A stretch of 64,000 bases of DNA, taken from the NCBI GenBank assembly GCA_035549075.1, contig DASZRT010000031.1:1-64000 (forward strand), given 5' to 3'. Below the pieces are notes generated by a model. That model was not told where the DNA came from. It did no database searches and was given only the letters and a program-made list of their open reading frames with translations. Numbering within the stretch: the stretch's first letter is position 1; each line of letters opens with the position of its first letter. Both the position numbers and the translations under genes were made by a program. This document shows, piece by piece, positions 53,474 through 61,558 of this stretch. Origin of the DNA: DASZFV01 sp035549075 (lineage in GTDB: Bacteria; Myxococcota_A; Polyangia; Fen-1088).

Positions 53474-53788
53474 AGCGCTCCGCTGCGCTTCGCTTCGCTT
53501 CGGGGCTGGCGCACCTCCCGCGGGCCCTCCCCAGTCCTCCGCAATGTTGGCCGGCGCGGCAAAGCCGCGCCTCACCGTGCTTGGACGCGCTCGCTGCGCT
53601 CGCTCTGAGCCTCTTACCCTCTCGCCGCGCGAAGCGGAGAGAGGACTCCGGAGGGCTGAGCTTCGGGCAGCCGCGTGGGCAGGTCGGCGCGGCTCTGCCG
53701 CGACGACCTGCGGGGGTTAGGGGGGACGCAGAGGCGCCCCGCTGCGCCGGCCTAGAATTCAGACGCCGACGGCGCCGGGCGGTCCCCC
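53474..53788. repeat. Intergenic repeat-rich stretch
   Basis: This 315-bp gap has no gene. It holds GGCGCGGC-AAA-GCCGCGCC (53553-53571), a 12-of-13-bp hairpin at 53681-53709 with TCT loop, GCTCGCTGCGCTCGCTC-type repeats near 53588-53604, and the element of 71 bp (53720-53790) that matches 6546-6617. The element has perfect 8-bp terminal inverted repeats GGGGGGAC/GTCCCCCC and its right end overlaps the stop of the following minus-strand gene. Confidence 0.7.
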
Positions 53789-54961
53789 CTAGAAGATCGT
53801 GAACAGATCCGGGCGCTCGGCGGCCTTGCTCACGCCTTCGTTCAAGTCTTTCTGAACGGCGGTGATGCGGCTGACGAGCGAGCGGATGTTGGCCGTGCGC
53901 TGCTTGTACGCCTCGGCGCGGACCTGGTCGGGCGAGCCGGTCATGACGGCGTCCATGAGGGGCGTCGGCTTGATCGGCACGACGTTCTCGTCGTCGAGCT
54001 TCGCGCCCGACTTGCGGTCGACCCACGGCGCGCCCGTGTTCGCGCGCACCTTGAAGCCGACGAGGTCGTTGGCGCCGCAGTCCTTGCCGCCGCCCTTGCA
54101 GACCTGCTCGCCGATCTCGACGAGGTTGCCCACGACGATCTTCGCCGAGTTGTCGAACACGAGGCCGTAGTTCTTCTGGCCCGCGGCCGCCGTCTTGTCC
54201 GCGTATGCCTTGAGCGACTCGGCGTCGGCCTTCGTCCGCTTGATGTGGCGGTCGACCTCGTTATAGAGGGCGATCGTGTCGTAGTAGTAGTTGAAGAGGT
54301 GGTCGACGACGATGTCTTCCAACCGGAAGTAGTCGACGCGGAAGATCGTCGCCGTGTTGGGGCGCGGGTCGAGCTTGACCTTCTCGAGCTCGGCGATGAG
54401 CTGCGGATCGTAGTCGAGCACGTCCTTGTGCGCGGCCGCCTGCCGCTGCTGGCTCAACGCGACGGCCGTGCCGATCTGGTTGAGCGTCTTCTGCATCGTC
54501 TCGACCTCGCCCTTGATCGTCTTCGCGGCGTGGTTCGCCGTGTTGAAGTTGGCGCGGCCGACGCCACCGACGCCGAGGCCCGCGCCGAGCGCGAACGCCG
54601 CGATGCCCACGACGATCGATGTCACGATCGCGGCCTTGCCGCGCCCCGAGCGGACGTTCTCGGCGGGGACGCCGTCGTCGATCGTGCGCAGGTCGAAGTG
54701 ACCCGCCTGCGGCTTCATGCCGGCGAACGGATCGAGCCCGGCCGGCGGCGCCGCGGGCGCGGCCGGCGCCTGCTGGTACTGCGGGGCCGCCGCGGGGGCG
54801 CCGGGGATGGGCGCGCGCGCGGCTTGCGGGAATCCACCCGGAACGCCGGGCATGGGGGCGGCGGGGGCGGGGGCCGCGTCGGGGCGCTTCAAGCCCAACC
54901 GCGCCTTCAGATCGCTGATGTCTTTCGCGGGCGGGGCGCCAGGCTTCCTGTTCTGATCCAC
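53789..54961 (-). CDS. Membrane protein with Pro/Ala-rich N-terminus and coiled region
   Basis: A 390-aa protein. The N-terminus has a short conserved-looking DISDLKARLGLKRP helix, then a Pro/Ala/Gly-rich stretch (about 25-85). One transmembrane helix follows (about 110-138), then a long, mostly helical region (about 140-390) with periodic acidic and basic residues (TMQKTLNQIGTAVALSQQRQ) and two Cys (CKGGGKDC). The helical part looks periplasmic. Function unknown. GGAGGAA lies 8 nt before the ATG. The 197-bp gap upstream (54962-55158) shows no gene, only a GC hairpin near 55115-55142. Confidence 0.85.
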   Translation of the reverse strand: MDQNRKPGAPPAKDISDLKARLGLKRPDAAPAPAAPMPGVPGGFPQAARAPIPGAPAAAPQYQQAPAAPAAPPAGLDPFAGMKPQAGHFDLRTIDDGVPAENVRSGRGKAAIVTSIVVGIAAFALGAGLGVGGVGRANFNTANHAAKTIKGEVETMQKTLNQIGTAVALSQQRQAAAHKDVLDYDPQLIAELEKVKLDPRPNTATIFRVDYFRLEDIVVDHLFNYYYDTIALYNEVDRHIKRTKADAESLKAYADKTAAAGQKNYGLVFDNSAKIVVGNLVEIGEQVCKGGGKDCGANDLVGFKVRANTGAPWVDRKSGAKLDDENVVPIKPTPLMDAVMTGSPDQVRAEAYKQRTANIRSLVSRITAVQKDLNEGVSKAAERPDLFTIF

Positions 54962-55158
54962 GAGATTCCTCCGGCGTGCGGCGCGTTGGTTTCACGCGCT
55001 CTGCGGGGTCGAGGTCGAAGGTGTAGGCGAGCTACAACAGAAGCCGCGACCATAGCGATGCCGCCCCGGCGCTGTCAAGGAAACCCCGGAAAAACAAAGA
55101 GCGTTTCAGGATTCGCGCGCGCCGCGATCGTGTCGCGCGCGCGCCTCCGGCCCGCCGG

Positions 55159-55530
55159 CTAAGCGGCCTTGAGAAACGCTTCGATCGCCCAAGCCGACTG
55201 CGGCGGGAGATTCGAGAAGCGCACGCCGACGCTCTTGCCGTCTTCGAGGCTCATCGTCTCGCCCGACGCCGTGAGGACCGCGTCCTGGCCAGGCAACTGA
55301 AACTGAATGCCCATGAAGCGCTGGGTCCGTGTCGTCTTCGGCTCGAGCAGCGGCACGAGGCGCGCGCCCGTGCGGCTGAGATCGGTCATGCGGCACATGT
55401 ACGGGTGGCCGTCGAGGAAGCGGTTCACGAGCAGGTCGGTGCCGACGCGCTCGAAACCTCGACGATCGGACGCGGTCTCGCGTCGCTCATGACGGCGGTC
55501 GAGGACGCGGAGAGAGAGCGGCATGGACAT
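55159..55530 (-). CDS. Single-domain PilZ protein
   Basis: A 123-aa protein that is essentially one PilZ domain: RGFER (RxxxR, about residues 24-28) and DLSRTGARL (DxSxxG) are the c-di-GMP contacts. A short Arg-rich N-terminus precedes it. It is likely to act as a small c-di-GMP effector. The ATG at 55530 lies in a predicted mRNA hairpin (see the regulatory entry), with GGAGG in the loop. Its divergent neighbour is a HAMP sensor, 251 bp away. Confidence 0.9.
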   Translation of the reverse strand: MSMPLSLRVLDRRHERRETASDRRGFERVGTDLLVNRFLDGHPYMCRMTDLSRTGARLVPLLEPKTTRTQRFMGIQFQLPGQDAVLTASGETMSLEDGKSVGVRFSNLPPQSAWAIEAFLKAA

Positions 55531-55572
55531 GAAGAGCCTCCGGAGGATGTTTCCCTACATGTATGTCCATGC
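55521..55572 (-). promoter_or_regulatory. Hairpin covering the PilZ gene start codon
   Basis: GCATGGACAT (plus strand 55521-55530) and ATGTCCATGC (55563-55572) are a perfect 10-bp inverted repeat. In the mRNA of the minus-strand PilZ gene the downstream arm contains the AUG at 55530. The GGAGG Shine-Dalgarno lies in the loop, inside a CCTCCGGAGG palindrome (55537-55546). Folding would hide the start codon. Confidence 0.55.
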
Positions 55573-55650
55573 GCAAAGGTGGTCAAATTTTTTGCCGTTC
55601 TGCCGAGAGTGAAGCGCCGACGTCTCAATGCACCAAAACCCGGCCAAAGA

Positions 55651-55685
55651 TTGACTCGAAGCGCCGCACTGCCGGATAATCCGGC
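55651..55685 (+). promoter_or_regulatory. Sigma70 promoter with overlapping palindrome
   Basis: TTGACT (55651-55656) and GATAAT (55675-55680) are 18 bp apart. The perfect palindrome GCCGGAT-A-ATCCGGC (55671-55685) covers the -10 box, which suggests a repressor operator. The transcript leader to the ATG at 55782 would be about 95 nt. AGGAG precedes that ATG. I see nothing else in the 251-bp gap except the PilZ hairpin. Confidence 0.6.
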
Positions 55686-55781
55686 GTCTCTTTCCGCGTC
55701 GCGACGTCTACTACGACGCCTCCCAAGCTCAGCCTCACCGGGTTCTCCCTCCCACCTCCAGCCCAGCACAGGAGCCAGGAC

Positions 55782-57257
55782 ATGCACCGCATGAAGATCG
55801 GGCTTGTCGCCGCCATCATTTTGCTCGCGCTCACCGCGGGCCTCTACTCCGTCGTCACCGCGGAGCTGAAAGACACGGTGACCAAGGAGGTCGAGACCGA
55901 GGTCGCTCGTGGCCAGCGCATGCACCAGTCGATCGCGCGGCTCGAATCCCTCGATTTCGCGAATCTCGTCGCCGGGTTGAGCCACCGCGCCGCCATCGTC
56001 GGCGTGTTCGAGAAGGCCGACGAGAACGGCCGCCGCCAGGCCGCCTTCGAGCAGTGCGAAGACGTGCAGACGTTCCTCGCGAAGGGCGGCTCGCGCCGCG
56101 CCGACATCGTCGTCATCCTCGACTCGGCCGGCAAGGTCGTCGCCCGCGACCTGAACGTCAACGCGATGTACGGCGAGGACATGCGGTCGAAGTACCCGGC
56201 CGTGGCGCTCGCGCTTCGTGGCGAGCCGACGAAGGACGTGTGGACGTTCAACAACCGCATGACCCGTGTCGCCGTCGCCCCCGTGATCGCGCCCGACGCG
56301 ACGACGAGAGGCGCCTTGCTCGTCGGCTACGTCGTCGACGCGCGGGACGCGCAGCTCAAGCAGGACACGCTCGGCGTCGAGGTCGGCTACTTCCACGACG
56401 GCAAGATGGCGACGTCGAGCTTCGTCTCCGAGGGCGCGGGCGACAGCGCCAAGGAGGACGGCAACAAGACGCAGGCGCTGAACACCGTGTTGTTCCAGTC
56501 GCCCGAGAAGTGGGGCCAGATGGCGACCACCGAGGGCAAGCCGACGAAGCTCTTCCACATGTCGCTCGACGGCCGCGAGTACGCGGCGATCGCGGCGCCG
56601 CTGCAGGGCAACGCCTTCAGCAAGACCAGCGGCGTCGTCGTCCTCAAGTCGATCTCCGACATCATCGAGCCCGTCAACGACGTCGGCATGAAGCTCATCG
56701 GCTTCGGCGTCCTCGCGATCCTCGTCCTCCTGGGCGCGGTCGTCATGACGGCGAGCCGCTTCATCAAGCCGCTCGACAAGATCGAGCTCGGCGTGGGCGA
56801 GATCATCAACGGCAACATCGACTACATGTTCAAGCCCGTCGGCCAGGACTTCGAGGGCCTGTCGAACGCGCTCAACGTCATGCTGGCGCGCTTGCTCGGC
56901 CGCGAAGAGCCGAACGAGGAAGAGGGCGAGGACGAGGCCGACGAGGCCAACAAGTGGAAGTCGGAGCAGATGCTGGTCGAAGAGGCCAGCGCCTCGGCGG
57001 CCGCGGGCAACGACCCCGAGGCCAATGCGCTCAGCGGCGAGGCCGAGCCGATCTACTTCGCGCGCATCTTCAACGAGTACGTCGCGGCGCTGAAGAGCCA
57101 GAGCAAGCCCACGAAGGGCATCACCGTGCAGGCGTTCACGGCGAAACTGCGCCTCATCGAGGGCGGCCTCAAGCAGAAGTGGAAGTGCCGTCTGGTTCGC
57201 TTCAAGGTCCAGACGCACGGCGATCAGGTGACTCTCAAGCCCGTTCCGATTTTTTAG
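55782..57257 (+). CDS. HAMP-domain sensor lacking a kinase or MCP output
   Basis: A 491-aa membrane protein. An N-terminal TM (about 5-25), a periplasmic Cache-like sensor region (about 30-300), a second TM (about 307-328) and a HAMP domain (about 330-385, MTASRFIKPLDKIELGVGEI) are followed by an acidic linker and a C-terminal domain (about 430-491) ending in HGDQVTLKPVPIF. No histidine-kinase, GGDEF or MCP signalling module is present, so it must signal by another partner. AGGAG precedes the ATG. A strong promoter with palindrome lies upstream. Confidence 0.87.
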   Translation: MHRMKIGLVAAIILLALTAGLYSVVTAELKDTVTKEVETEVARGQRMHQSIARLESLDFANLVAGLSHRAAIVGVFEKADENGRRQAAFEQCEDVQTFLAKGGSRRADIVVILDSAGKVVARDLNVNAMYGEDMRSKYPAVALALRGEPTKDVWTFNNRMTRVAVAPVIAPDATTRGALLVGYVVDARDAQLKQDTLGVEVGYFHDGKMATSSFVSEGAGDSAKEDGNKTQALNTVLFQSPEKWGQMATTEGKPTKLFHMSLDGREYAAIAAPLQGNAFSKTSGVVVLKSISDIIEPVNDVGMKLIGFGVLAILVLLGAVVMTASRFIKPLDKIELGVGEIINGNIDYMFKPVGQDFEGLSNALNVMLARLLGREEPNEEEGEDEADEANKWKSEQMLVEEASASAAAGNDPEANALSGEAEPIYFARIFNEYVAALKSQSKPTKGITVQAFTAKLRLIEGGLKQKWKCRLVRFKVQTHGDQVTLKPVPIF

Positions 57258-57270
57258 GGCGCAAAACGAG

Positions 57271-57290
57271 CGCGGCCCCCGCGGGCCGCG
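57271..57290 (+). terminator. Hairpin after the HAMP sensor gene
   Basis: CGCGGCCC (57271-57278) and GGGCCGCG (57283-57290) form a perfect 8-bp GC stem with a CCGC loop, 13 nt after the stop. There is no U-tract, as is common for candidates in this high-GC genome. Confidence 0.5.
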
Positions 57291-57303
57291 ATAGATTCGC
57301 GTC

Positions 57304-58515
57304 GTGGTTCAAACGGGACTCGACGTTCTGTGTGCGGAGCGGCTCGACCTGCTCCGCGGCCGCCGGGTGGGTGTACTGTGCCATCCGGCGAGCGTCGCCT
57401 CGGACCTCACGCACGCCGTCGATCGGTTGATCGCGGCGGGCGTGCGGCCGACGCGGCTGTTCGGGCCGGAGCACGGCGTGCGCGGCGAGGCGCAGGACAT
57501 GATCGGCGTGGGCCACGACGTCGACGCGCGCACGGGCATCCCGGTGTCGAGCCTCTACGGCGAGACGTTCGAATCGCTGGCGCCCACGGCGCGCGACCTG
57601 GGTGACGTCGACGTGCTCGTCGTCGACCTGCAGGACGTCGGCAGCCGCTACTACACGTATGTGTGGACGATGGCGCTCGCGATGCAAGCGGCCGCGCGCG
57701 CCCGCGTCGCCGTCGTCGTGCTCGATCGCCCGAACCCGCTGGGCGGCCGCGCCGAGGACGTCGAGGGCGGCAGCGTCGAGCCGGCGTGTGAGTCGTTCGT
57801 GGGCCTGGGCGCCGTTCCCGTGCGCCACGGCATGACGGCGGGCGAGGTCGCGCGCCTCGTGCGCGCGGGCATGCCGTGGGGCGCGCCGCGCTTCGCGCGC
57901 GCCCTCGACGTCGATCTCACGGTGATCGCGATGCGCGGCTGGCGCCGCGCGATGGCGTTCGAGGAGACGGGCCTGCCCTGGGTCATGCCTTCGCCCAACA
58001 TGCCGACGGTCGACACGGCGTTCGTCTATCCAGGGCAGTGCCTCGTCGAGGGCACGAACCTGTCCGAGGGCCGCGGCACGACGCGGCCGTTCGAGCTCGT
58101 CGGCGCCGCCTACCTCGACGGGCACCGGCTCGCGACGCGCCTCGCGTCGTTCAACCTTCCTGGGGTCACGTTCCGCCCGCTGTCGTTCCGGCCGATGTTC
58201 CACAAGTTCGCGGGCAGGTCGTGCGGCGGCGTGCAATTCCACGTGATCGATCGCGCGCGCTTTCGGCCGTACCGCGCGGGCCTCGCGCTGCTCTCGGCGG
58301 CGCGCGCCGAAGCGCCGGCGGAGTTCCGCTGGCGCACGGAGACCTACGAGTTCGTGTCGGACCCGCCCGCGATCGATCTGCTCACGGGCGACGGGCACGC
58401 GCGGCGGGCGATCGACGCGGGTGCGTCGCTCGACGAGATCGCCGCGGGCTTCTCGGCGTTCGAGGCCGAGTTCGCCGAGCGTCGCCGCCCGCACCTCCTG
58501 CCGGAGTACGCTTAA
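57304..58515 (+). CDS. NamZ-like DUF1343 protein
   Basis: A 403-aa protein matching the family of exo-beta-N-acetylmuramidases (NamZ, DUF1343): FGPEHGVRGEAQDM, LQDVGSRYYTYVWTM, DRPNPLGGR, PSPNMPT and EGTNLSEGRGTTRPFE. NamZ removes terminal MurNAc from muropeptide fragments. No signal peptide is seen, unlike secreted Bacillus NamZ, so cytoplasmic recycling of imported muropeptides is more plausible. The GTG at 57304 is preceded by TAGATT at 6 nt. It lies 6 nt upstream of nadD. Confidence 0.9.
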   Translation: MVQTGLDVLCAERLDLLRGRRVGVLCHPASVASDLTHAVDRLIAAGVRPTRLFGPEHGVRGEAQDMIGVGHDVDARTGIPVSSLYGETFESLAPTARDLGDVDVLVVDLQDVGSRYYTYVWTMALAMQAAARARVAVVVLDRPNPLGGRAEDVEGGSVEPACESFVGLGAVPVRHGMTAGEVARLVRAGMPWGAPRFARALDVDLTVIAMRGWRRAMAFEETGLPWVMPSPNMPTVDTAFVYPGQCLVEGTNLSEGRGTTRPFELVGAAYLDGHRLATRLASFNLPGVTFRPLSFRPMFHKFAGRSCGGVQFHVIDRARFRPYRAGLALLSAARAEAPAEFRWRTETYEFVSDPPAIDLLTGDGHARRAIDAGASLDEIAAGFSAFEAEFAERRRPHLLPEYA

Positions 58516-58521
58516 ACAGAC

Positions 58522-59112
58522 ATGGCGACGAGGCCCGGGGCCCGCACGGGGCCGCAGACCGTCGCGCTGTTCGGCGGCAGCTTCAACCCGCCACACGTCG
58601 CGCACCAGATGGTCGCGCTCTACGTGCTCGAGACGACGCGCGTCGACCAGCTATGGTGGGTGCCGGCGTACAAGCACGCGTTCCAGAAGCCGCTCGCGTC
58701 GTTCGAGAACCGCTTTCGCATGTGCGAGCTCGCGGCGAAGGGCCTCGGCGCGCGCGCGCGCGTCACCGAGATCGAGCGCGCCATCGGCGGGCCGAGCCGC
58801 ACGCTCAACACCGTGCGCCGCCTGCGCGAGCTGCACCCGAAGACGAAGTTCTCGATCGTCATCGGCAGCGACATCACGGCGGAGCTGCACGCCTGGCACG
58901 GCATCGACGAGCTGCAGAAGATGGTCGAGTTCATCGTCATCGGGCGGCGCGCCGCCGTCGGCGCCGCCGATCACACGCCCATCACGATGCCCGAGGTCAG
59001 CTCGACCGAGGTTCGCAAGCTGCTGCGCGCGGGGCAATCGGCCGAGGGCCTCGTGCCGCGGTCCGTGCTCGATTACATCTACCGCCACGGGCTCTACCGA
59101 GATCCCGCATGA
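58522..59112 (+). CDS. nadD: Nicotinate-nucleotide adenylyltransferase
   Basis: A 196-aa cytosolic enzyme that adenylates nicotinate mononucleotide to deamido-NAD in NAD synthesis. The nucleotidyltransferase motif GGSFNPPHVAHQ (about residues 19-30) and the SSTEVR motif (near 168) are intact. Its stop overlaps the next start (ATGA). Confidence 0.95.
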   Translation: MATRPGARTGPQTVALFGGSFNPPHVAHQMVALYVLETTRVDQLWWVPAYKHAFQKPLASFENRFRMCELAAKGLGARARVTEIERAIGGPSRTLNTVRRLRELHPKTKFSIVIGSDITAELHAWHGIDELQKMVEFIVIGRRAAVGAADHTPITMPEVSSTEVRKLLRAGQSAEGLVPRSVLDYIYRHGLYRDPA

Positions 59113-60008
59113 CCCAAGGCGAGCCCGCGCCGTCGGTGTTCGTCATGGGCGCGGGCGTCGTCGGCACGGCGCTCGCGGCGTGGCTCGGGCGCGCGGGCGT
59201 TCCCCTCGTCGGGCTGCACGGGCGGCAATCGGATGAGCTGCGGTCGCTCTCGGGCGTCGTCGCGAGCGTGGGTGAGATTCCTGACCTGGCTTCGACCGCC
59301 GACGTCGTCGTGATCGCCGTGCGCGACGAAAGAATCCCCGAGGTCGCGAAGCGTCTCGCCGACGAAGGACGTTTGCGCGACCACCAGGTCCTGCTGCACA
59401 CATCGGGCGCGCTCGCATCGGCGGGCGTCCTCGCGGTGGCGCGGCCGCGCGTGCGTGGCGTCGGCACGCTTCACCCGCTGTTGTCGTTCGCCGACGCGCG
59501 CCTCGCGATCGCCGGGGTGCCCGGCGTCGCGTTCGCCGTCGAGGGCGACGCCTCCGCGCGCGAGGCCGCGACGCGAATCGTGCGGGCGCTCGGCGCGCGC
59601 GTCGTGACGCTCGACGCGAAGGGCTTGCCCCTCTACCACGCGGGCGCCGTGCTCGCGTCGAACTACGTCGTCGCGCTCGGCGATCTCGCGCGGCGGCTGC
59701 TCTTGTCCGCCGGCGTGCCGGCGGACGAGGCGCTGCCCGCGCTCGTGCCGCTCATGTCGAGCGTCGTGCAAAACCTCGCGGCGCTCGGCCTGCCGGGCGC
59801 GCTCACGGGGCCCGTCGAGCGAGGCGACGCTTCGACGGTCGAAGCGCACCTGCGGGCGCTCGCGGCGGACGCGCCCGAGCTCGTCGGCGTTTACCAAACC
59901 CTGGGTCGGGACGTGCTTCGCCTCGCGCGCGAAAAGTCCGGCCTCGCGCCCGACGTCGTCGCGCGCCTCGCGTCCTTGTTTGGCGCGCCGCCCGGCGACG
60001 GCTCCTGA
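59109..60008 (+). CDS. DUF2520/Rossmann-fold protein
   Basis: A 299-aa protein with an N-terminal NAD(P)-binding Rossmann motif VMGAGVVGTALAAWLG, HTSGALAS and a C-terminal DUF2520 helical region (YHAGAVLASNYVVAL). LHPLLSFAD links the two. Such proteins resemble 6-phosphogluconate dehydrogenase-like oxidoreductases. The substrate is unknown. It is coupled to nadD by ATGA. Confidence 0.9.
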   Translation: MTQGEPAPSVFVMGAGVVGTALAAWLGRAGVPLVGLHGRQSDELRSLSGVVASVGEIPDLASTADVVVIAVRDERIPEVAKRLADEGRLRDHQVLLHTSGALASAGVLAVARPRVRGVGTLHPLLSFADARLAIAGVPGVAFAVEGDASAREAATRIVRALGARVVTLDAKGLPLYHAGAVLASNYVVALGDLARRLLLSAGVPADEALPALVPLMSSVVQNLAALGLPGALTGPVERGDASTVEAHLRALAADAPELVGVYQTLGRDVLRLAREKSGLAPDVVARLASLFGAPPGDGS

Positions 60009-60039
60009 TACACTGGCGCTCCCTTTTTCGGGAGTCGGC

Positions 60040-60609
60040 ATGCACAAGACCCACGGGCGCTTCCTCTTCGGGTTCCTCGGTTTCCTGTTGGCCGCGGCGA
60101 TCGCGGTGGGCGCCGCGGCGCCGGCCGCGTGGGCCGGGGGCGCCAAGCCAGAGGACGTCTTCAAGGGCCGCATCATCATCACGAAGAAGCGGCTGCCGCT
60201 TCACTTCTCGTCGGCGGGCGCCTTCATCCAGGCCGTCAACGGCAGCAAGACCGACAAGATCTGGCCGACGGAAGAGGACGGCGCCGACAAGGGCACCTGG
60301 AACATCGAGTACATCGCCTTCTTCGCGCAGCCGCTCAACGACAGCGAGATCCAGGTGAAGTTCTACGACATCACCGCCGGCAAGAAGTACGTCGCGGGCG
60401 ACGCGCAATACACGCGCGAGAAGGGCTCGCGCATCTTCAGCTCGAGCATCCAGCTGGGGAAGCCGGAGTTCGACGTGCGCCGGCACTACATGATGACCGC
60501 CGAGTCACGCAACCGCATCATCGCGACGACGAGCTTCTGGCTGCTGGGCAAGGGCGCCAATTACAGCGGCAAGGTGGAGTTCTCCGACGAAGACACGAAG
60601 GCTCGTTGA
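60040..60609 (+). CDS. Secreted protein
   Basis: A 189-aa protein with a signal peptide (cleavage near residue 32, after AWAG). The remaining domain is beta-rich (KGRIIITKKRLPLHFSSAG, EIQVKFYDITAGKKYV) with no membrane helix. I do not recognise the family. GGAG precedes the ATG 31 nt after the DUF2520 stop. A strong hairpin follows its stop. Confidence 0.85.
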   Translation: MHKTHGRFLFGFLGFLLAAAIAVGAAAPAAWAGGAKPEDVFKGRIIITKKRLPLHFSSAGAFIQAVNGSKTDKIWPTEEDGADKGTWNIEYIAFFAQPLNDSEIQVKFYDITAGKKYVAGDAQYTREKGSRIFSSSIQLGKPEFDVRRHYMMTAESRNRIIATTSFWLLGKGANYSGKVEFSDEDTKAR

Positions 60610-60615
60610 ACGCGC

Positions 60616-60637
60616 GTGGGGGGGCTCGCCCCCCCAC
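60616..60637 (+). terminator. Strong GC hairpin after the secreted-protein gene
   Basis: GTGGGGGGG (60616-60624) and CCCCCCCAC (60629-60637) form a 9-bp stem with a CTCG loop, 6 nt after the stop. There is no U-run downstream. It probably ends the NamZ-nadD operon. Confidence 0.55.
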
Positions 60638-60665
60638 GGGCCCCCCAAGAATTGAGTTTGATGCC

Positions 60666-60684
60666 GGCGCGGCGGAGCCGCGCC
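60666..60684 (+). repeat. Short hairpin repeat
   Basis: GGCGCGGC-GGA-GCCGCGCC is a perfect 8-bp stem of the GCGGC-N3-GCCGC type seen also at 53553 and 41983, in the gap before the HEAT gene. Confidence 0.6.
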
Positions 60685-60689
60685 TCCCG

Positions 60690-60718
60690 TCGACAAATTT
60701 GCGCATCGGGCGTATTAA
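60690..60718 (+). promoter_or_regulatory. Promoter of the HEAT-repeat gene
   Basis: TCGACA (60690-60695), a 17-bp spacer and TATTAA (60713-60718) lie directly before the GTG at 60728, with 9 nt between. A transcription start near 60725 would make the mRNA nearly leaderless. Confidence 0.55.
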
Positions 60719-60727
60719 TCTGACCTC

Positions 60728-61558
60728 GTGAGAGGCATCCGATTGGGCTTGGTGTTGGTGTTGGCGCTGACCTCGACGGCCTCCGCGAAGAAGGCGGCGC
60801 CGGTCGCGGAGAAGAAGGCGCCGCCTTCGGTCCCGAAGGAGAAGCTCGACAAGGTTCGGGAGATCCTCCTCGACGAGGACGACGCGGCGGCGATCGACGC
60901 GGCCAAGGCGCTCGGGCAGTCGGGGGCGGCGAACGCCGTCGAGCCGTTGCTCGAGACGCTGTCGGTCGGCGGCTCGCCCGAACGCACGGAGGCGGCGCTC
61001 GCGGCGCTGGGCCAGCTGGCCGTGCCCTCGACGCTCGACGTGCTCGAGCTCTACGCGGGCAACCGCACGCCCGAGATTCGTCGCGCCGCGATCAAGGCCA
61101 TCGGCGCCATCAAAGGTGAGCGGTCGCTCGGGCCGTTGCTGACGGCGCTGGGCGACGCGGCGCCCGACGTGCGCGCCGTCGCGGCCGACGCGCTCGCGGC
61201 GCGCAAGGCCGAGGGCGCCGTCGCGGGGCCGCGGCTGCTCGCGCTGGTCAAACGCAACGATTTGGGCGCGGCGCCCGCCCTGGGCCAGCTGGCGGCGCCC
61301 GATCTCGTGCCGCAGCTCGCGGAGCTGCAAGGCGCCGTCGACGACAACGTCGTCGCGACGGCGCTGGGCGAGATCCTCAAGCGCGACGACGTGCGCGATG
61401 GCTTGCGCGTCGACGTCATCCACACGATGGCGCGCCTGTCGGGCGAAGCGTCCACGGCGGCGCTCGTCGAGTACCTGGCGACGATCCCCGCGAAAGACGA
61501 TCGACCCTCGAAGAAGGAAGCGCAGAAGGTCGTCGACGAGAAGGGGACGGTCAAGTGA
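60728..61558 (+). CDS. Exported HEAT-repeat protein
   Basis: A 276-aa protein with a signal peptide (TASAK, about residue 20), then a Lys/Ala-rich stretch and five or six HEAT-type helical repeats (AVEPLLETLSVGGSPERTEAALAAL; RRAAIKAIGAIKGERSLGPLL). Such proteins act as adaptors. The GTG at 60728 has a -10 box 9 nt upstream. The stop overlaps the start of the PQQ/HEAT lipoprotein (GTGA). Confidence 0.88.
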   Translation: MRGIRLGLVLVLALTSTASAKKAAPVAEKKAPPSVPKEKLDKVREILLDEDDAAAIDAAKALGQSGAANAVEPLLETLSVGGSPERTEAALAALGQLAVPSTLDVLELYAGNRTPEIRRAAIKAIGAIKGERSLGPLLTALGDAAPDVRAVAADALAARKAEGAVAGPRLLALVKRNDLGAAPALGQLAAPDLVPQLAELQGAVDDNVVATALGEILKRDDVRDGLRVDVIHTMARLSGEASTAALVEYLATIPAKDDRPSKKEAQKVVDEKGTVK

